NCBI RefSeq assembly: GCF_003574655.1
Contig: NZ_QNUM01000003.1
Coordinates: 558,001 to 622,000, forward strand
Reading direction: 5' to 3'
Length of the DNA: 64,000 nt
DNA from: Cohaesibacter haloalkalitolerans
GTDB taxonomy: Bacteria; Pseudomonadota; Alphaproteobacteria; Rhizobiales; Cohaesibacteraceae
Translations under genes and position numbers: made by a program
Notes under the pieces: generated by a model
The model's input: only the letters and a program-made list of their open reading frames with translations
Told to the model about the DNA's origin: nothing
Databases searched by the model: none
Shown: piece after piece, positions 42,766 through 52,116 of the stretch
Layout of the letters: each line of letters opens with the position of its first letter
How positions within the stretch are numbered: position 1 is the first letter of the stretch

Positions 42766-43107
42766 AAATCCGTGACACCTAGTGAAAACCAAGTTGGTGT
42801 CTACCTATTGACTTTCTCCATTCACTGCAAGGGAAAAGAAAAGAATATGACAAAAAATCAACAAGTCGCTGCCGGTTCGGCAAAACTGTACACATGCGGC
42901 CGAACCGTAAATGGGTCGTTTTTGCACTTTCCGCCGCCGGGTTGAGGTCAAATAGTCTAGAATCCCGCCGTTTATTCACTTGCTACATCCATCGCTCTGG
43001 CCTTTCGCATCACTTTGGTAAATGGTTGCAACCACGCGGACCATTGCTGTTTCACAGAGGGCAATGTCTACACATCAACATCTTCGACTCATCAATACGA
43101 GCGCCCA
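42766..43107. other. 342-nt spacer between tRNA-Trp and the KAS III-like gene
   Basis: Divergent transcription starts must lie here. The only clear structure is a 9-bp perfect inverted repeat CGGTTCGGC/GCCGAACCG (42873-42881, 42899-42907) separated by 17 nt. No gene is supported. Confidence 0.5.
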
Positions 43108-44145
43108 ATGAGAATCGCCGCCGTTTCAAAAAGCATTCCCTCAAAGAGGGTCAGCAACTCCGATATCATTGACCGACTGGACGCCCTGAACCCGGAAACA
43201 GATCCGGCCCTGAAGTCCAACTATCTGCAAGCCGTAGACAAATTGCTGGCATATTCCGGAGCCCGAAATCGATACATTCGCGACCAGGAAGCCGGAGAAA
43301 CAGCCAGAGAACACATTGTAAACGCCATGAAGGCAGCTCTTGATGAGGCCGATCTGGCGCCGGAATCAATCGATCTACTCATCTATTGCGGCGTCGGGCG
43401 AGGTTTTCTTGAGCCAGCCAATGCCTATTTTTTTGCCGCGGCCTGCAAGATGACCAACGCCAGTTGCTTCGATGTAACAGACGCCTGCATGAGTTGGGTC
43501 CGCGCCCTGAACATAGCCCATGACATGCAGAAACAGGGCAGCCATCGCCACATCATGGTGATCAATGGCGAATTTCATGTCGGCATTCACGACAACTGGC
43601 AGATCCAGAGCATGGACGCTCTGAATTTCTCCTTTCCGATGTATACCATCGGAGAAGCTGCAACCGCGACCATCCTGTCTCCGTCCAGGCAGAAGTGGTG
43701 CTTCACCTTCCGCTCGCGTAGCGAGCTCGCCGATCTTTGCACCATCCCCCTGCCCGGTCACGAAAGCTACGCTCCCGACACCGCGCGCATCGGCCTTAAC
43801 GGTCCGATGAAATTCGTGTCCTGGGGCAAGCAGCTGTTGGCGGAAGGCAACCAGAACCTGAGCGCACTGATCGAAACCATTCCGGACATCTCGGAAACGA
43901 CGGATCTGTTTTTCCCGCACGCCCCTTCAGAGCGCATCTATCGGGACGCATGCAAAAAGATGGGACTGCCGCCAGAAAAGATCTACCTGTCCGTCTATGG
44001 CACCTATGGCAATGTCGTTTCGGCTTCAATACCCGTCGGCCTGTCTTGCGCACGGCAGGAAGGACACCTCAAACGTGGCGACAGGATCACCCTTGTACCT
44101 GCAAGCGCAGGCCTTGTCGCCTCTGTGGTACAAACCACCTTCTAG
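43108..44145 (+). CDS. KAS III-like 3-oxoacyl-ACP synthase family protein
   Basis: A 345-residue thiolase-fold condensing enzyme related to FabH. The Cys-His-Asn triad is complete: Cys127 in DVTDACMSW, His271 in FFPHAPSERI, Asn302 in GTYGNVVSASIPVG. The GEAATATIL segment near 182 is also typical. The N half (residues 1-60) lacks the standard FabH start LxxxPxxxVTN but has IPSKRVSNSDIIDRLD in that place. Start at 43108 (MRIAAVSK) is chosen over an upstream in-frame ATG at 43015. It lies alone on the plus strand between tRNA-Trp and tufB. It probably makes a specialised acyl product rather than serving as the housekeeping FabH, but that is inference. Confidence 0.85.
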   Translation: MRIAAVSKSIPSKRVSNSDIIDRLDALNPETDPALKSNYLQAVDKLLAYSGARNRYIRDQEAGETAREHIVNAMKAALDEADLAPESIDLLIYCGVGRGFLEPANAYFFAAACKMTNASCFDVTDACMSWVRALNIAHDMQKQGSHRHIMVINGEFHVGIHDNWQIQSMDALNFSFPMYTIGEAATATILSPSRQKWCFTFRSRSELADLCTIPLPGHESYAPDTARIGLNGPMKFVSWGKQLLAEGNQNLSALIETIPDISETTDLFFPHAPSERIYRDACKKMGLPPEKIYLSVYGTYGNVVSASIPVGLSCARQEGHLKRGDRITLVPASAGLVASVVQTTF

Positions 44146-44194
44146 CCGCCGCTCAAGCCATTGCCGGGGCGGGCCATTGCACGGCTCAAAACAA

Positions 44195-44223
44195 AAGCCC
44201 CGGCCAGTTGATGACCGGGGCTT
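44195..44223. terminator. Bidirectional terminator between the KAS III-like gene and tufB
   Basis: AAGCCCCGG (44195-44203) pairs with CCGGGGCTT (44215-44223) over an 11-nt loop; A-rich on the left and CTTCTG on the right. It lies between two convergent genes, 49 nt and 26 nt from their stops. Confidence 0.8.
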
Positions 44224-44249
44224 CTGAAACTTCAGATCGCTCGAGTGGA

Positions 44250-45440
<1,191 letters not shown>

Positions 45441-45597
45441 AGAAACAGCTCTCGTCGTCTAGCCAATCGTCGTTGGCTCACTTCAGCGCAAAAAGGCCGC
45501 AACCCTTTATCCAAGAGGCCGCAAACCCGGTTCAATACAAAAGGACCGCACTCCTTGAGGAATTCGGATCATCTGTTCGGATGTAAACTGTCAATGA

Positions 45598-45671
45598 TGG
45601 AGCGGGTGAAGGGAATCGAACCCTCGTCATCAGCTTGGAAGGCTGTTGCTCTACCATTGAGCTACACCCGC
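45598..45671 (-). tRNA. tRNA-Gly (TCC anticodon)
   Basis: 74 nt on the minus strand: acceptor GCGGGTG/CACCCGC, D arm GCTCAATGGTAGAGC, anticodon arm CAGCCTTCCAAGCTG with anticodon TCC, T arm AGGGTTCGATTCCCT, discriminator T, encoded CCA. It lies 157 nt upstream of tufB. Confidence 0.96.
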
Positions 45672-45691
45672 GCGAGACATCAAAGCGAAGA

Positions 45692-45776
45692 TGGTGGAGG
45701 AGGCTGGATTCGAACCAGCGTACGCTAAGCGAACGGATTTACAGTCCGTCTCCTTTAACCACTCGGACACTCCTCC
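45692..45776 (-). tRNA. tRNA-Tyr (GTA anticodon)
   Basis: 85 nt on the minus strand with a long variable arm (class II): acceptor GGAGGAG/CTCCTCC, anticodon arm CGGACTGTAAATCCG with anticodon GTA, variable arm TCGCTTAGCGTACG, T arm GCTGGTTCGAATCCAGC, discriminator A, encoded CCA. First gene of the tRNA-tufB unit. Confidence 0.96.
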
Positions 45777-46140
45777 AAGCTTCGCCTTCCTGTCCCTGCG
45801 AACAGGATGGTCTCGAATTGCCCGCCAAGTCGCGGTCAGTTCGTGAGCGGCTTTATGCAAAACCACATGAGCGAAGTCAACATGGATTTTATCATTTTTG
45901 TGGGTATCGCAAAAATCCTGCCGCAGACTGGGGATATTTGCGGCAATTGCTTCACTCTTCAACGGTGGAGAAGTCGGGCATCCCGTACGCGCTTCAATAA
46001 ACAGCCATGATTTTCCCTGCCAATTTCAACTTTGTGACAGACTCACGCTTGGCGAGGCGGCTATACTCCGGCACCAAGATCAAACCAGCACCCTTCGCCG
46101 CCCACCAGCCCAGATCAAACGATGAAACGCGAGGCGATTC
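45777..46140. other. 364-nt spacer between tRNA-Tyr and the TfoX-N gene
   Basis: A divergent intergenic region. It holds the probable tRNA-Tyr promoter described separately (45852-45880) and a GAGGCG ribosome site for the gene at 46141. No coding frame is supported. Confidence 0.6.
45852..45880 (-). promoter_or_regulatory. Probable promoter of tRNA-Tyr, tRNA-Gly, tufB
   Basis: On the minus strand TTGACT (45880-45875) and CATAAA (45857-45852) are separated by exactly 17 nt, matching five and four of six consensus bases. It would start transcription about 70 nt before tRNA-Tyr. Confidence 0.6.
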
Positions 46141-46452
46141 ATGAGTACCGACCCCAAGACGATCGAACTGCTGATGGACCGGTTGGTCGGCGCAGGCGAT
46201 ATCCGCAGCCGCAAGATGTTTGGTGAATATGGCATCTATTGCGACGGCGTCTTTATCGGCGTTGTCTGTGACGACAACTTTCATCTCAAACCGACCAGAC
46301 AAACGCTGGAAATGGCACCGGAGCTTGAGCTTGCACCGGCCTATTCCGGAGCCAAGCCGAGCCTCGTCATTCCGCCGGAACGTTGGGATGACGAAGACTG
46401 GCTCCATGCGCTCATCACCGCGACAACCGCCGCGCTTGCAAAAGCCAAATAG
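46141..46452 (+). CDS. TfoX N-terminal domain protein
   Basis: A 103-residue protein consisting of the TfoX N-terminal domain alone. The signature MFGEYGIYCDGVFIGVVCDD and the following FHLKP near residues 26-50 are clear; the C-terminus ERWDDEDWLHALITATTAAL is typical of the stand-alone alphaproteobacterial version. Full-length TfoX (Sxy) is a competence regulator in gammaproteobacteria, but stand-alone N domains have no established role. The ATG has a GAGGCG site. rlmB follows after 103 nt. Confidence 0.85.
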   Translation: MSTDPKTIELLMDRLVGAGDIRSRKMFGEYGIYCDGVFIGVVCDDNFHLKPTRQTLEMAPELELAPAYSGAKPSLVIPPERWDDEDWLHALITATTAALAKAK

Positions 46453-46555
46453 CCTTTGCCCCATAGCAATCGCATGTCATCGCGCACCGACAGAAGTTGT
46501 TCTCAGTCGCGCGATTGCGCTTGCCCTCCGGCCGCCTTTGCCTCTAAATCGAGTC

Positions 46556-47392
46556 ATGACAAAAAACCGTTCTCAAAAGCAGAAGAAAGCCCGTCAGGCC
46601 GCACCGGCCGAACAGGGTTCTCGCAGTGGCCGCAAACCTCAGGACGACATCGTGCGCATTTTCGGCATCCATGCCGTTGCCAGCGCAGTTGCCAACCCGC
46701 GCCGCGACCTCATTCGCCTCCATGCCACGGCCAACGCGCAAGCAAGGCTTGTCGATGAAATCCGCAAGATCGGCGGCGACCCGGCGCGCCTCGACGGTTT
46801 GGTCGAAACGGCATCGCCCAAGGACATCGATGCCCTTGCCCGCGACGCCGTCCATCAGGGCGCCCTGCTGGTGACGCGCAATCTGCCGGCACTCGACATT
46901 TCCGACATTTATGATAGCAAGCTGGTGGTCATTCTGGATCAGGTCACGGATCCGCATAATGTCGGCGCCATCATTCGCTCGTCTGTTGCACTCGGAGCCG
47001 AAGCCCTGATCATGACCGGTCGGCACAGCCCCGAGGAAAGCGGCATTCTGGCCAAGACAGCATCCGGCGGCCTTGATCTCATCTCCATGGTCTCGGTGCC
47101 TAATCTCGCCCGTGCCCTTGATGATCTGGCGGACAATGGCTTTGACGTACTCGGCTTTGATTCCGAAGAGAGCGAGCCGTTCGAAACCATCATCGCCAAA
47201 CAGGACGCAAGCCGCCCGCTGGCGCTGGTCTTCGGCTCCGAAGGCAAGGGCATGCGCCGCCTGACGCGAGAAAAATGCACAGCCCTCGCCCGGCTAGACA
47301 TGCCCGGCCCGATCAAGAGCCTCAATGTCTCCAACGCAGTGGCAATGACCCTCTACGCCGTCAAGCTGATGCGCGACGGGCTTTTGAAATAG
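46556..47392 (+). CDS. rlmB: 23S rRNA (guanosine-2'-O)-methyltransferase RlmB (SpoU/TrmH family)
   Basis: A 278-residue SPOUT enzyme that methylates the 2'-O of G2251 in 23S rRNA. After a basic N-terminus (KNRSQKQKKARQ), the substrate-binding domain starts at IFGIHAVASAVANPRRDLIR; the knotted catalytic domain shows LDQVTDPHNVGAIIRSS, LVFGSEGKGMRRL and the last-motif SLNVSNAVAMTLYA. The ATG at 46556 is used; an in-frame open stretch further upstream overlaps the TfoX-N gene and is not coding. Proximity to tRNA-Tyr is common in alphaproteobacteria. Confidence 0.94.
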   Translation: MTKNRSQKQKKARQAAPAEQGSRSGRKPQDDIVRIFGIHAVASAVANPRRDLIRLHATANAQARLVDEIRKIGGDPARLDGLVETASPKDIDALARDAVHQGALLVTRNLPALDISDIYDSKLVVILDQVTDPHNVGAIIRSSVALGAEALIMTGRHSPEESGILAKTASGGLDLISMVSVPNLARALDDLADNGFDVLGFDSEESEPFETIIAKQDASRPLALVFGSEGKGMRRLTREKCTALARLDMPGPIKSLNVSNAVAMTLYAVKLMRDGLLK

Positions 47393-47442
47393 AGCTCACA
47401 CAGCCTCAAAAGCAATCGCCGCAAGAGAATGGCCATAGCAAT

Positions 47443-47463
47443 AAAGCCCCGAACGGGGCTTTA
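47443..47463. terminator. Bidirectional terminator after rlmB
   Basis: AAAGCCCC and GGGGCTTT (47443-47450, 47455-47462) form an 8-bp stem with a GAAC loop. It lies between two convergent genes and has A and T tracts on both sides. Confidence 0.8.
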
Positions 47464-47506
47464 TTCATTTCTTCCATCGCCAAAGATCACTGGCAGCGCC
47501 CAACCG

Positions 47507-47833
47507 CTAACGCGTCGGCAAGCCGATAACCGGCGTGTAGCCATCATAGTGGATTCGCTTGACGCGATAAGGAATCGGCGCGTGATAGGGATCGACCTGA
47601 ACCTCGATCCGCTCAGGATAGACATAGGCTCCAAGCGCAGGATCATACGTGGCCTCGAGATAGACCTTGCCGTCAACATCCGGGACAGCAGCCACAACAG
47701 GCGCTTGGCTCTCATAATCCGGACCGGCTTCATAGCCACCATAACCGGGATTGGCCTCCGCCAGAGAGGCCGTCATGATCAGAGCCAGAACGGCCGCCGC
47801 CTGTGTCGCCAACAATCCTACCGATGTCTTCAT
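47507..47833 (-). CDS. Hypothetical small secreted protein
   Basis: A 108-residue protein with a clear signal peptide (MKTSVGLLATQ, hydrophobic AAAVLALIMTASL, cleavage after AEA near residue 27). The mature part is glycine-, tyrosine- and proline-rich (NPGYGGYEAGPDYESQAP) and then forms a compact valine- and tyrosine-rich segment. No cysteine in the mature part. A strong AGGGGAG site precedes the ATG. I do not recognise the family; a periplasmic or envelope location is likely. It is divergent from the DUF2147-type gene. Confidence 0.7.
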   Translation of the reverse strand: MKTSVGLLATQAAAVLALIMTASLAEANPGYGGYEAGPDYESQAPVVAAVPDVDGKVYLEATYDPALGAYVYPERIEVQVDPYHAPIPYRVKRIHYDGYTPVIGLPTR

Positions 47834-48142
47834 AATAAACTCCCCTGATAGTTACAGCCTGATTGGAACGGTATGTGAAAATGCCTGTTTCGCAATTGCT
47901 TACCTTAGCATTTCGTTAACACTTCATGAAGATTCAATAAGTAACTTTACTTATTTCAATCAACCTCTCAGAAATTTGACCCCTTCCCCGCTTTGCTCAT
48001 GAGTCCGCCCAAAAAAAGAAGCCCCCCCAAGAAGGTGGCTTGACCTTCTGGCTCATTGCCAGCAAATTTGAGTAGGCATTGCCCATAGGAAAGACAGACA
48101 AGATCAACAGGCATATCATCAACACCATCAACGGGAGATGGA
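47834..48142. promoter_or_regulatory. 309-nt divergent spacer with palindrome
   Basis: Lies between two divergent secreted-protein genes and is AT-rich. It contains the perfect inverted repeat AATAAGTAA-CT-TTACTTATT (47936-47955), a plausible operator. No coding frame is supported. Confidence 0.45.
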
Positions 48143-48538
48143 ATGAAAAACCTTTTGTTCTCTCTAGCCCTCATCATTGCATCAACCGCCACCCCGGCTC
48201 TGGCCTCCGACCCCGTTTTCGGCGAATGGAAAACGGAAGGCAGCAATATGAAAGAATATGCCGGTCACTATCTCCATGTCCGCTTCGATGCGTGCGGCGA
48301 CAAGGTCTGCGGCACCATCACCAGAGTCGTCGGCATCAATGCTGATATTGTCGGCAAACCGATCATCTGGGACATGCAACCGCGCAGCAATGGCCACTAT
48401 AACGGCGGAACGATCTGGGCGCCCGATCGGGGCGGCACCTATTTCTCCAAGATGAAGCTCACGGGGAACAGGCTGAAGGTCAGCGGCTGTATCGCCGGGG
48501 GCCTGTTGTGCGAAAGCCAGACTTGGCGTCGCCCATAA
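48143..48538 (+). CDS. DUF2147-type secreted protein
   Basis: A 131-residue exported protein. Residues 1-22 form a signal peptide (LLFSLALIIASTATPALA). The mature sequence SDPVFGEWKTEGSNM, then VRFDACGDKVCGTITRVVG near residues 47-65 and LKVSGCIAGGLLCESQTWRR at the end are the pattern of DUF2147 proteins: a beta-rich domain with four conserved cysteines likely forming disulfides. Function unknown for the family. GGGAGATGGA precedes the ATG. Confidence 0.85.
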   Translation: MKNLLFSLALIIASTATPALASDPVFGEWKTEGSNMKEYAGHYLHVRFDACGDKVCGTITRVVGINADIVGKPIIWDMQPRSNGHYNGGTIWAPDRGGTYFSKMKLTGNRLKVSGCIAGGLLCESQTWRRP

Positions 48539-48619
48539 AAGATGCTTTTCCCAAGTCTATACAAAGGCTGACAAAAATCGAACAGGCAGCCACAGAACCA
48601 GCAGAGGGCCATCTGCGCA

Positions 48620-48649
48620 TAAAAAAAGGGACCGCCCATGACGATCCCT
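48620..48649 (-). terminator. Terminator downstream of the repeat-containing secreted protein
   Basis: On the minus strand AGGGATC pairs with GGTCCCT (48649-48643, 48633-48627; one G-U pair) over a 9-nt loop and is followed by seven T. It is about 130 nt after the stop of the gene at 48779. Confidence 0.7.
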
Positions 48650-48778
48650 CTCCGAACTGGATGAACAGTCCTTAAAATCAGGCCAGCACGCAGCTCTCCC
48701 AGGATGACATCATCCCCCAAAGAAAGCGCGGGAACTGGCGGCGGCTGAACCACCCCCGCCAATGGCCTCTACAGCCGA

Positions 48779-49159
48779 TTAGCCAGCGTTGCCAATGAGC
48801 GCATTGTCATCGGCAGGAATGCCAAGCTTCAGGTTTGGCTTGCCCTGAGAAATCGGAGCCTGTGCACCGGCTTTCTGATTATTGACAACGTAGTCGACAA
48901 TGAATGTGCTGTCGTCGTCAGAGGAGGTACCCAGAGCAACCTTGGAAACTTCCGGCTTTGCGGTGCTTACAGGGGCGTTTGCACCGGCTTTCTGGGAATC
49001 CAGAACGTAGTCGACAATGTACAGGCCGCTTTCGTCAGCGGAGCGGATCTTCGTCTGAGAGAAGTCTGCGCCAGCGTAGGCTGCGGAAAGAGGAGCTGCG
49101 ACAGAAAGACTTGCAACAACTGCTGCGAATACTGCTGATTTGATATAACCGTTTTTCAT
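48779..49159 (-). CDS. Hypothetical secreted protein with two internal repeats
   Basis: A 126-residue protein with a signal peptide (AVFAAVVASLSVAAPLSAAYA, cleavage near residue 29). The mature part has two similar units: LYIVDYVLDSQKAGANAPVS (about residues 46-65) and FIVDYVVNNQKAGAQAPIS (about 86-104), each after an acidic stretch. No cysteine. The ATG at 49159 was chosen since it starts the signal peptide directly and has a purine-rich site. I do not recognise the family. Confidence 0.72.
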   Translation of the reverse strand: MKNGYIKSAVFAAVVASLSVAAPLSAAYAGADFSQTKIRSADESGLYIVDYVLDSQKAGANAPVSTAKPEVSKVALGTSSDDDSTFIVDYVVNNQKAGAQAPISQGKPNLKLGIPADDNALIGNAG

Positions 49160-49986
49160 TTTCTTTTTCCGTTTCTTTATTTGAAATGCTCTGTTCAAAG
49201 ATATTCGGCATTTCTTCTGTTGGGCTTGCTGTTTTTACCAAGCCATCGTTTTGACCTCCCTCATTTGGGGATATGAATATTTCGTTTCAAGCACATTAAC
49301 TATTTGTAATGCGAATAATTTATTTTCCCTAAGATCTTGAAATGCCATGTCTTGGCACTTAGCGACTGCTTTGCAAACAATTTTCAAATGGAAGCTTTTG
49401 AACGCTGAAAACCGCCAAGTATTCATGACAAAAAACCGCAGAATTCCGCGCTTCGAGACAATAATTAAATTTAAGCAAAGGGAAACAAAAGACCCGACAA
49501 ATTAGACCATTTTGTAAGGCAACAACACCCCATCATCCACTTCAGATCAGACAAAAATGGCCACAAAGATCCGCTAAAAAAAATTTGATTTTTTTCATTC
49601 CCGAAATTGAAAGGGCAAAATCGACCTCCTCCGAGACACGGGGAGAGCCTCCCGGATGACTATTGGACCTGAAAAGATGGATCAGATCCCAAAGCACCGC
49701 CATTCAGCACCCAGAGCATTCCTCATTCATGGCTCAATAAGTCAGGCACCATGACGGGTTCAGCAAAGACCGCTCTCTCTTGTGTGTCTCACCGGGAAAA
49801 ACCAATGTGGAAAATGCGATTGGGCTTTACATCAACAAGGGAGTCATGGTAGCAGCCTTCATCCAATAAGTTGAAGAGAAATCCAGCAAGTTTGGTTCTG
49901 CTGCCCAGGCCTGTTCTGGCAAGAAAACAAGCCTGAAGTCACCGACACACCAAAGCAATCGTTGGCAGACATCTTTTCAACACAGC
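49160..49986. other. 827-nt AT-rich region without a supported gene
   Basis: Frames here are short, lack ribosome sites and have no recognisable product. The first half is notably AT-rich compared with the rest of the window. It leads into tRNA-Thr. It may hold regulatory sequence for the gene at 48779 or decayed DNA. Confidence 0.5.
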
Positions 49987-50062
<76 letters not shown>

Positions 50063-50406
50063 TTCACCTCAAAAGCAACGAGTAGATCCGCAAACTGACC
50101 GCTCATTTATATGTGTGGCTGTGGCGCGCCTTTTCACTCTGCACAAGTCGACACTTTTCTTTGCACAAGTCGCCTCTTCAATCGGCCACTCATCTCGCGC
50201 CTTAACCACTGTTTTTCCTGGACAGTTTGATGGCTTGATTTGACCCTGTTTTTCTATCCCAAAGAGCAACTGTGTCTGCAGGCAGGAATGGGCTGCACTA
50301 TCCTCGAATTCACACTATGCAGACAAATGAGATTTTTTACCCCTGGAAGCGATGCTTGCTTTACCTGTCACAGGTTATAAAACAATTAGATTAGCATATT
50401 CGCGTC
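50063..50406. other. 344-nt spacer after tRNA-Thr
   Basis: No gene, terminator or attachment-site duplicate of the tRNA 3' end was seen. Base composition is AT-richer than in the conserved regions. Confidence 0.5.
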
Positions 50407-50421
50407 GTGTGGGAGGTTGAT

Positions 50422-50643
50422 TTGTTCAAAATATCAGCCAAACGGCTTAGTTTGGCAATCTCATTTATTCTGCTGGCGTTTGCTGTGTATCTGCCAATTG
50501 AATTGCGTGAATGCGATCGTCTACTTGAAGAGAATGGGCCAGTTTTCATCTGCATTCCAATTGGCTTCTTAGCAATGCCCATACTAGTCATTTTTCTTGT
50601 GTTCTTAGTGATTTTTATCTTTTTCAAGAAAGTGGCAAGATAG
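50422..50643 (+). CDS. Hypothetical two-helix membrane protein
   Basis: A 73-residue protein if started at the TTG at 50422, which has GGGAGG five nucleotides upstream; a GTG at 50407 is the alternative. Two hydrophobic segments (SLAISFILLAFAVYL and FLAMPILVIFLVFLVIFIFF) flank a short hydrophilic loop with two cysteines (ECDRLLEENGPVFICI). No family recognised. The ribosome site and hydrophobicity are the only support. Confidence 0.45.
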   Translation: MFKISAKRLSLAISFILLAFAVYLPIELRECDRLLEENGPVFICIPIGFLAMPILVIFLVFLVIFIFFKKVAR

Positions 50644-51048
50644 ATTGCTCGAGTGAAGTGAAAAGCCCCCCAGAACAATGTTCTTAGATTGTCTCGAGTA
50701 AGGCTCCAAGCGGACATTCCCTGATTTACATCCCGCCAACCGAGACCTGATAAATAATATTGAAGGCATCAATCGCAGGGCCCCCAGTCCTGCAAGGCCT
50801 TGGCTCGTGGCTGTACGGAACGGATGATCTGCTCGCAAAAGCCGCTCACGGAGCTGGTCTGTATGTCTTGCGAACTGGTTCGCCGATATGTCAGCCACCG
50901 CGCCTCAAGGGCTCATTACGGTCAATGACATGGATGAAGTTGACGTGTCGGAGCTATTGCTGTTCGTATCAAGATTTGTCTCTTGAGAAACAAATTGGAA
51001 ATATGCAAGCATATTTCCAATTGATGATAAGACTTGCAAAAGAGATTC
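50644..51048. other. 405-nt region with a 30-bp palindrome
   Basis: No convincing gene. A 32-codon frame (50888-50986) is open but unsupported. The perfect inverted repeat at 50993-51022 is described separately. Composition changes abruptly within the stretch, which suggests a scar of past insertion or deletion. Confidence 0.4.
50993..51022. repeat. 30-bp perfect palindrome
   Basis: AATTGGAAATATGC at 50993-51006 and its exact reverse complement at 51009-51022, separated by AA. It lies 29 nt upstream of the broken methyltransferase start. Could be an operator, a hairpin, or a mobile-element remnant. Confidence 0.85.
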
Positions 51049-51051
51049 ATG

Positions 51052-51663
51052 ATGACGCCTATTACAGATTTGAAGCTGTGGGACGAAGTTGCCGTTGCGG
51101 AGCAGCCCGGATAGGAAGATCGAGCTTCAATTTTTTCTCACTTCATTCGGCCAAAAGACAGGATCATGGATCTTGGCGCCGGAAATCAGAAGCTGAGAAA
51201 ATATATTCCCGACAATTGTGACTATGTGCCAGTGGATTGCACCGACAAGCTCGCAAATACCTTCGTTGTCGATTTCAATGATGAGTTCAGGCTACCTGAG
51301 GGCAAATTTGATGTAATCGTCTCCCTTGGCTTCGTTGAATATCTGGTCGACCTTGATGATTTTATGGATAAATTGTCGACCCATTCTGACGGAACCTTTT
51401 TCCTCTTCACCTATGCCTATTTCAAGGACAATCCCGGCAAAGGCAAGTTCAAAAAATTGAACAAGCTACGCACCTTTGATGAGGTTCAGGAGAAATTTTC
51501 GAATTATCTCGAAGATCTGCGCCCGATCCTGCATCTGAAGAAGGCAGCGTTGTTTTCCGGCACCCTGACGTCAAAGCGAACAAACAAGCCCACGCTGACC
51601 AAGTCATTAAATGACTCTTTGCCGCTGCCAAAATTTCGCGATTATCTCTTCACGAGAAGATAG
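51052..51663 (+). pseudogene. Class I SAM-dependent methyltransferase, interrupted by an amber codon
   Basis: From ATG ATG at 51049-51054 (AAGAG site upstream) the frame reads MTPITDLKLWDEVAVAEQPG, then TAG at 51112-51114, then EDRASIFSHFIRPKDRIMDL and GAGNQKLRKYI onwards to the stop at 51661. The SAM-binding motif I (MDLGAGN) and the motif II-like FDVIVSLGFVEYLVDLDDF lie after the stop, and the sequence before and after the TAG reads as one protein of about 203 residues. A Trp or Gln codon may have mutated to TAG. The part from 51166 alone could be made but would miss the segment before motif I. Sequencing error is also possible. Confidence 0.6.
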
Positions 51664-52116
51664 GGCGCATTAACTTTTTCCAAATGGAATCCGATGGCAT
51701 CTCAAAGCGTCATTCTCGCCCCGAAAGGACGAATGGTGTTTGAGATGTGCCGGTGGGTTTGTGTCCACGAACACTGATCCGGCGAGTTGCTATCCGTGTC
51801 CGGATGCCTAGAGGCGATGACCAACGGCGAGCTTCATCCGGACGGGCGCAGTTTTCCGATAACCCTCGGCGCCAAACCGTCACTCTCGCTTCCGTCAAGC
51901 CAGAGTCCCGCCAACCCCAGCCATCCATGACAAAATATTTTCTACAAATTAAAATCCATCGCGCGTGAAAATAAAAATATTTCCAACACAGCAGCCAAAT
52001 GGGGTCATATTTTTTAAAACAGAAACCAAACTCGCACAACGATATCTTGAGCGAAAAGCCCTGTTGCCGGTATTTTGTCGACCAACAAATATCACACTCG
52101 AAGGGCTCAAGACCTC
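51664..52116. other. 453-nt spacer upstream of the sulfate transporter
   Basis: No supported gene. A 9-bp inverted repeat GTCCGGATG/CATCCGGAC (51798-51806, 51835-51843) lies in a GC-rich block (about 51700-51930) unlike the AT-rich sequence on both sides. A weak promoter candidate for sbp is TTGAGC (52047-52052), 18 nt, TATTTT (52071-52076). Confidence 0.4.

Noticed and set aside
48439-48762. Minus-strand frame overlapping the DUF2147-type gene
   Set aside because: Overlaps a better supported gene and the terminator at 48620-48649; no family seen.
49235-49426. Minus-strand frame of 63 codons
   Set aside because: Short, in AT-rich DNA, without a ribosome site.
50605-50898. Minus-strand frame of about 97 codons
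   Set aside because: No ribosome site or family; crosses a junction of changing composition.
51710-52039. Minus-strand arginine-rich frame
   Set aside because: Looks like the translation of a repeat-like GC-rich block, not a gene.
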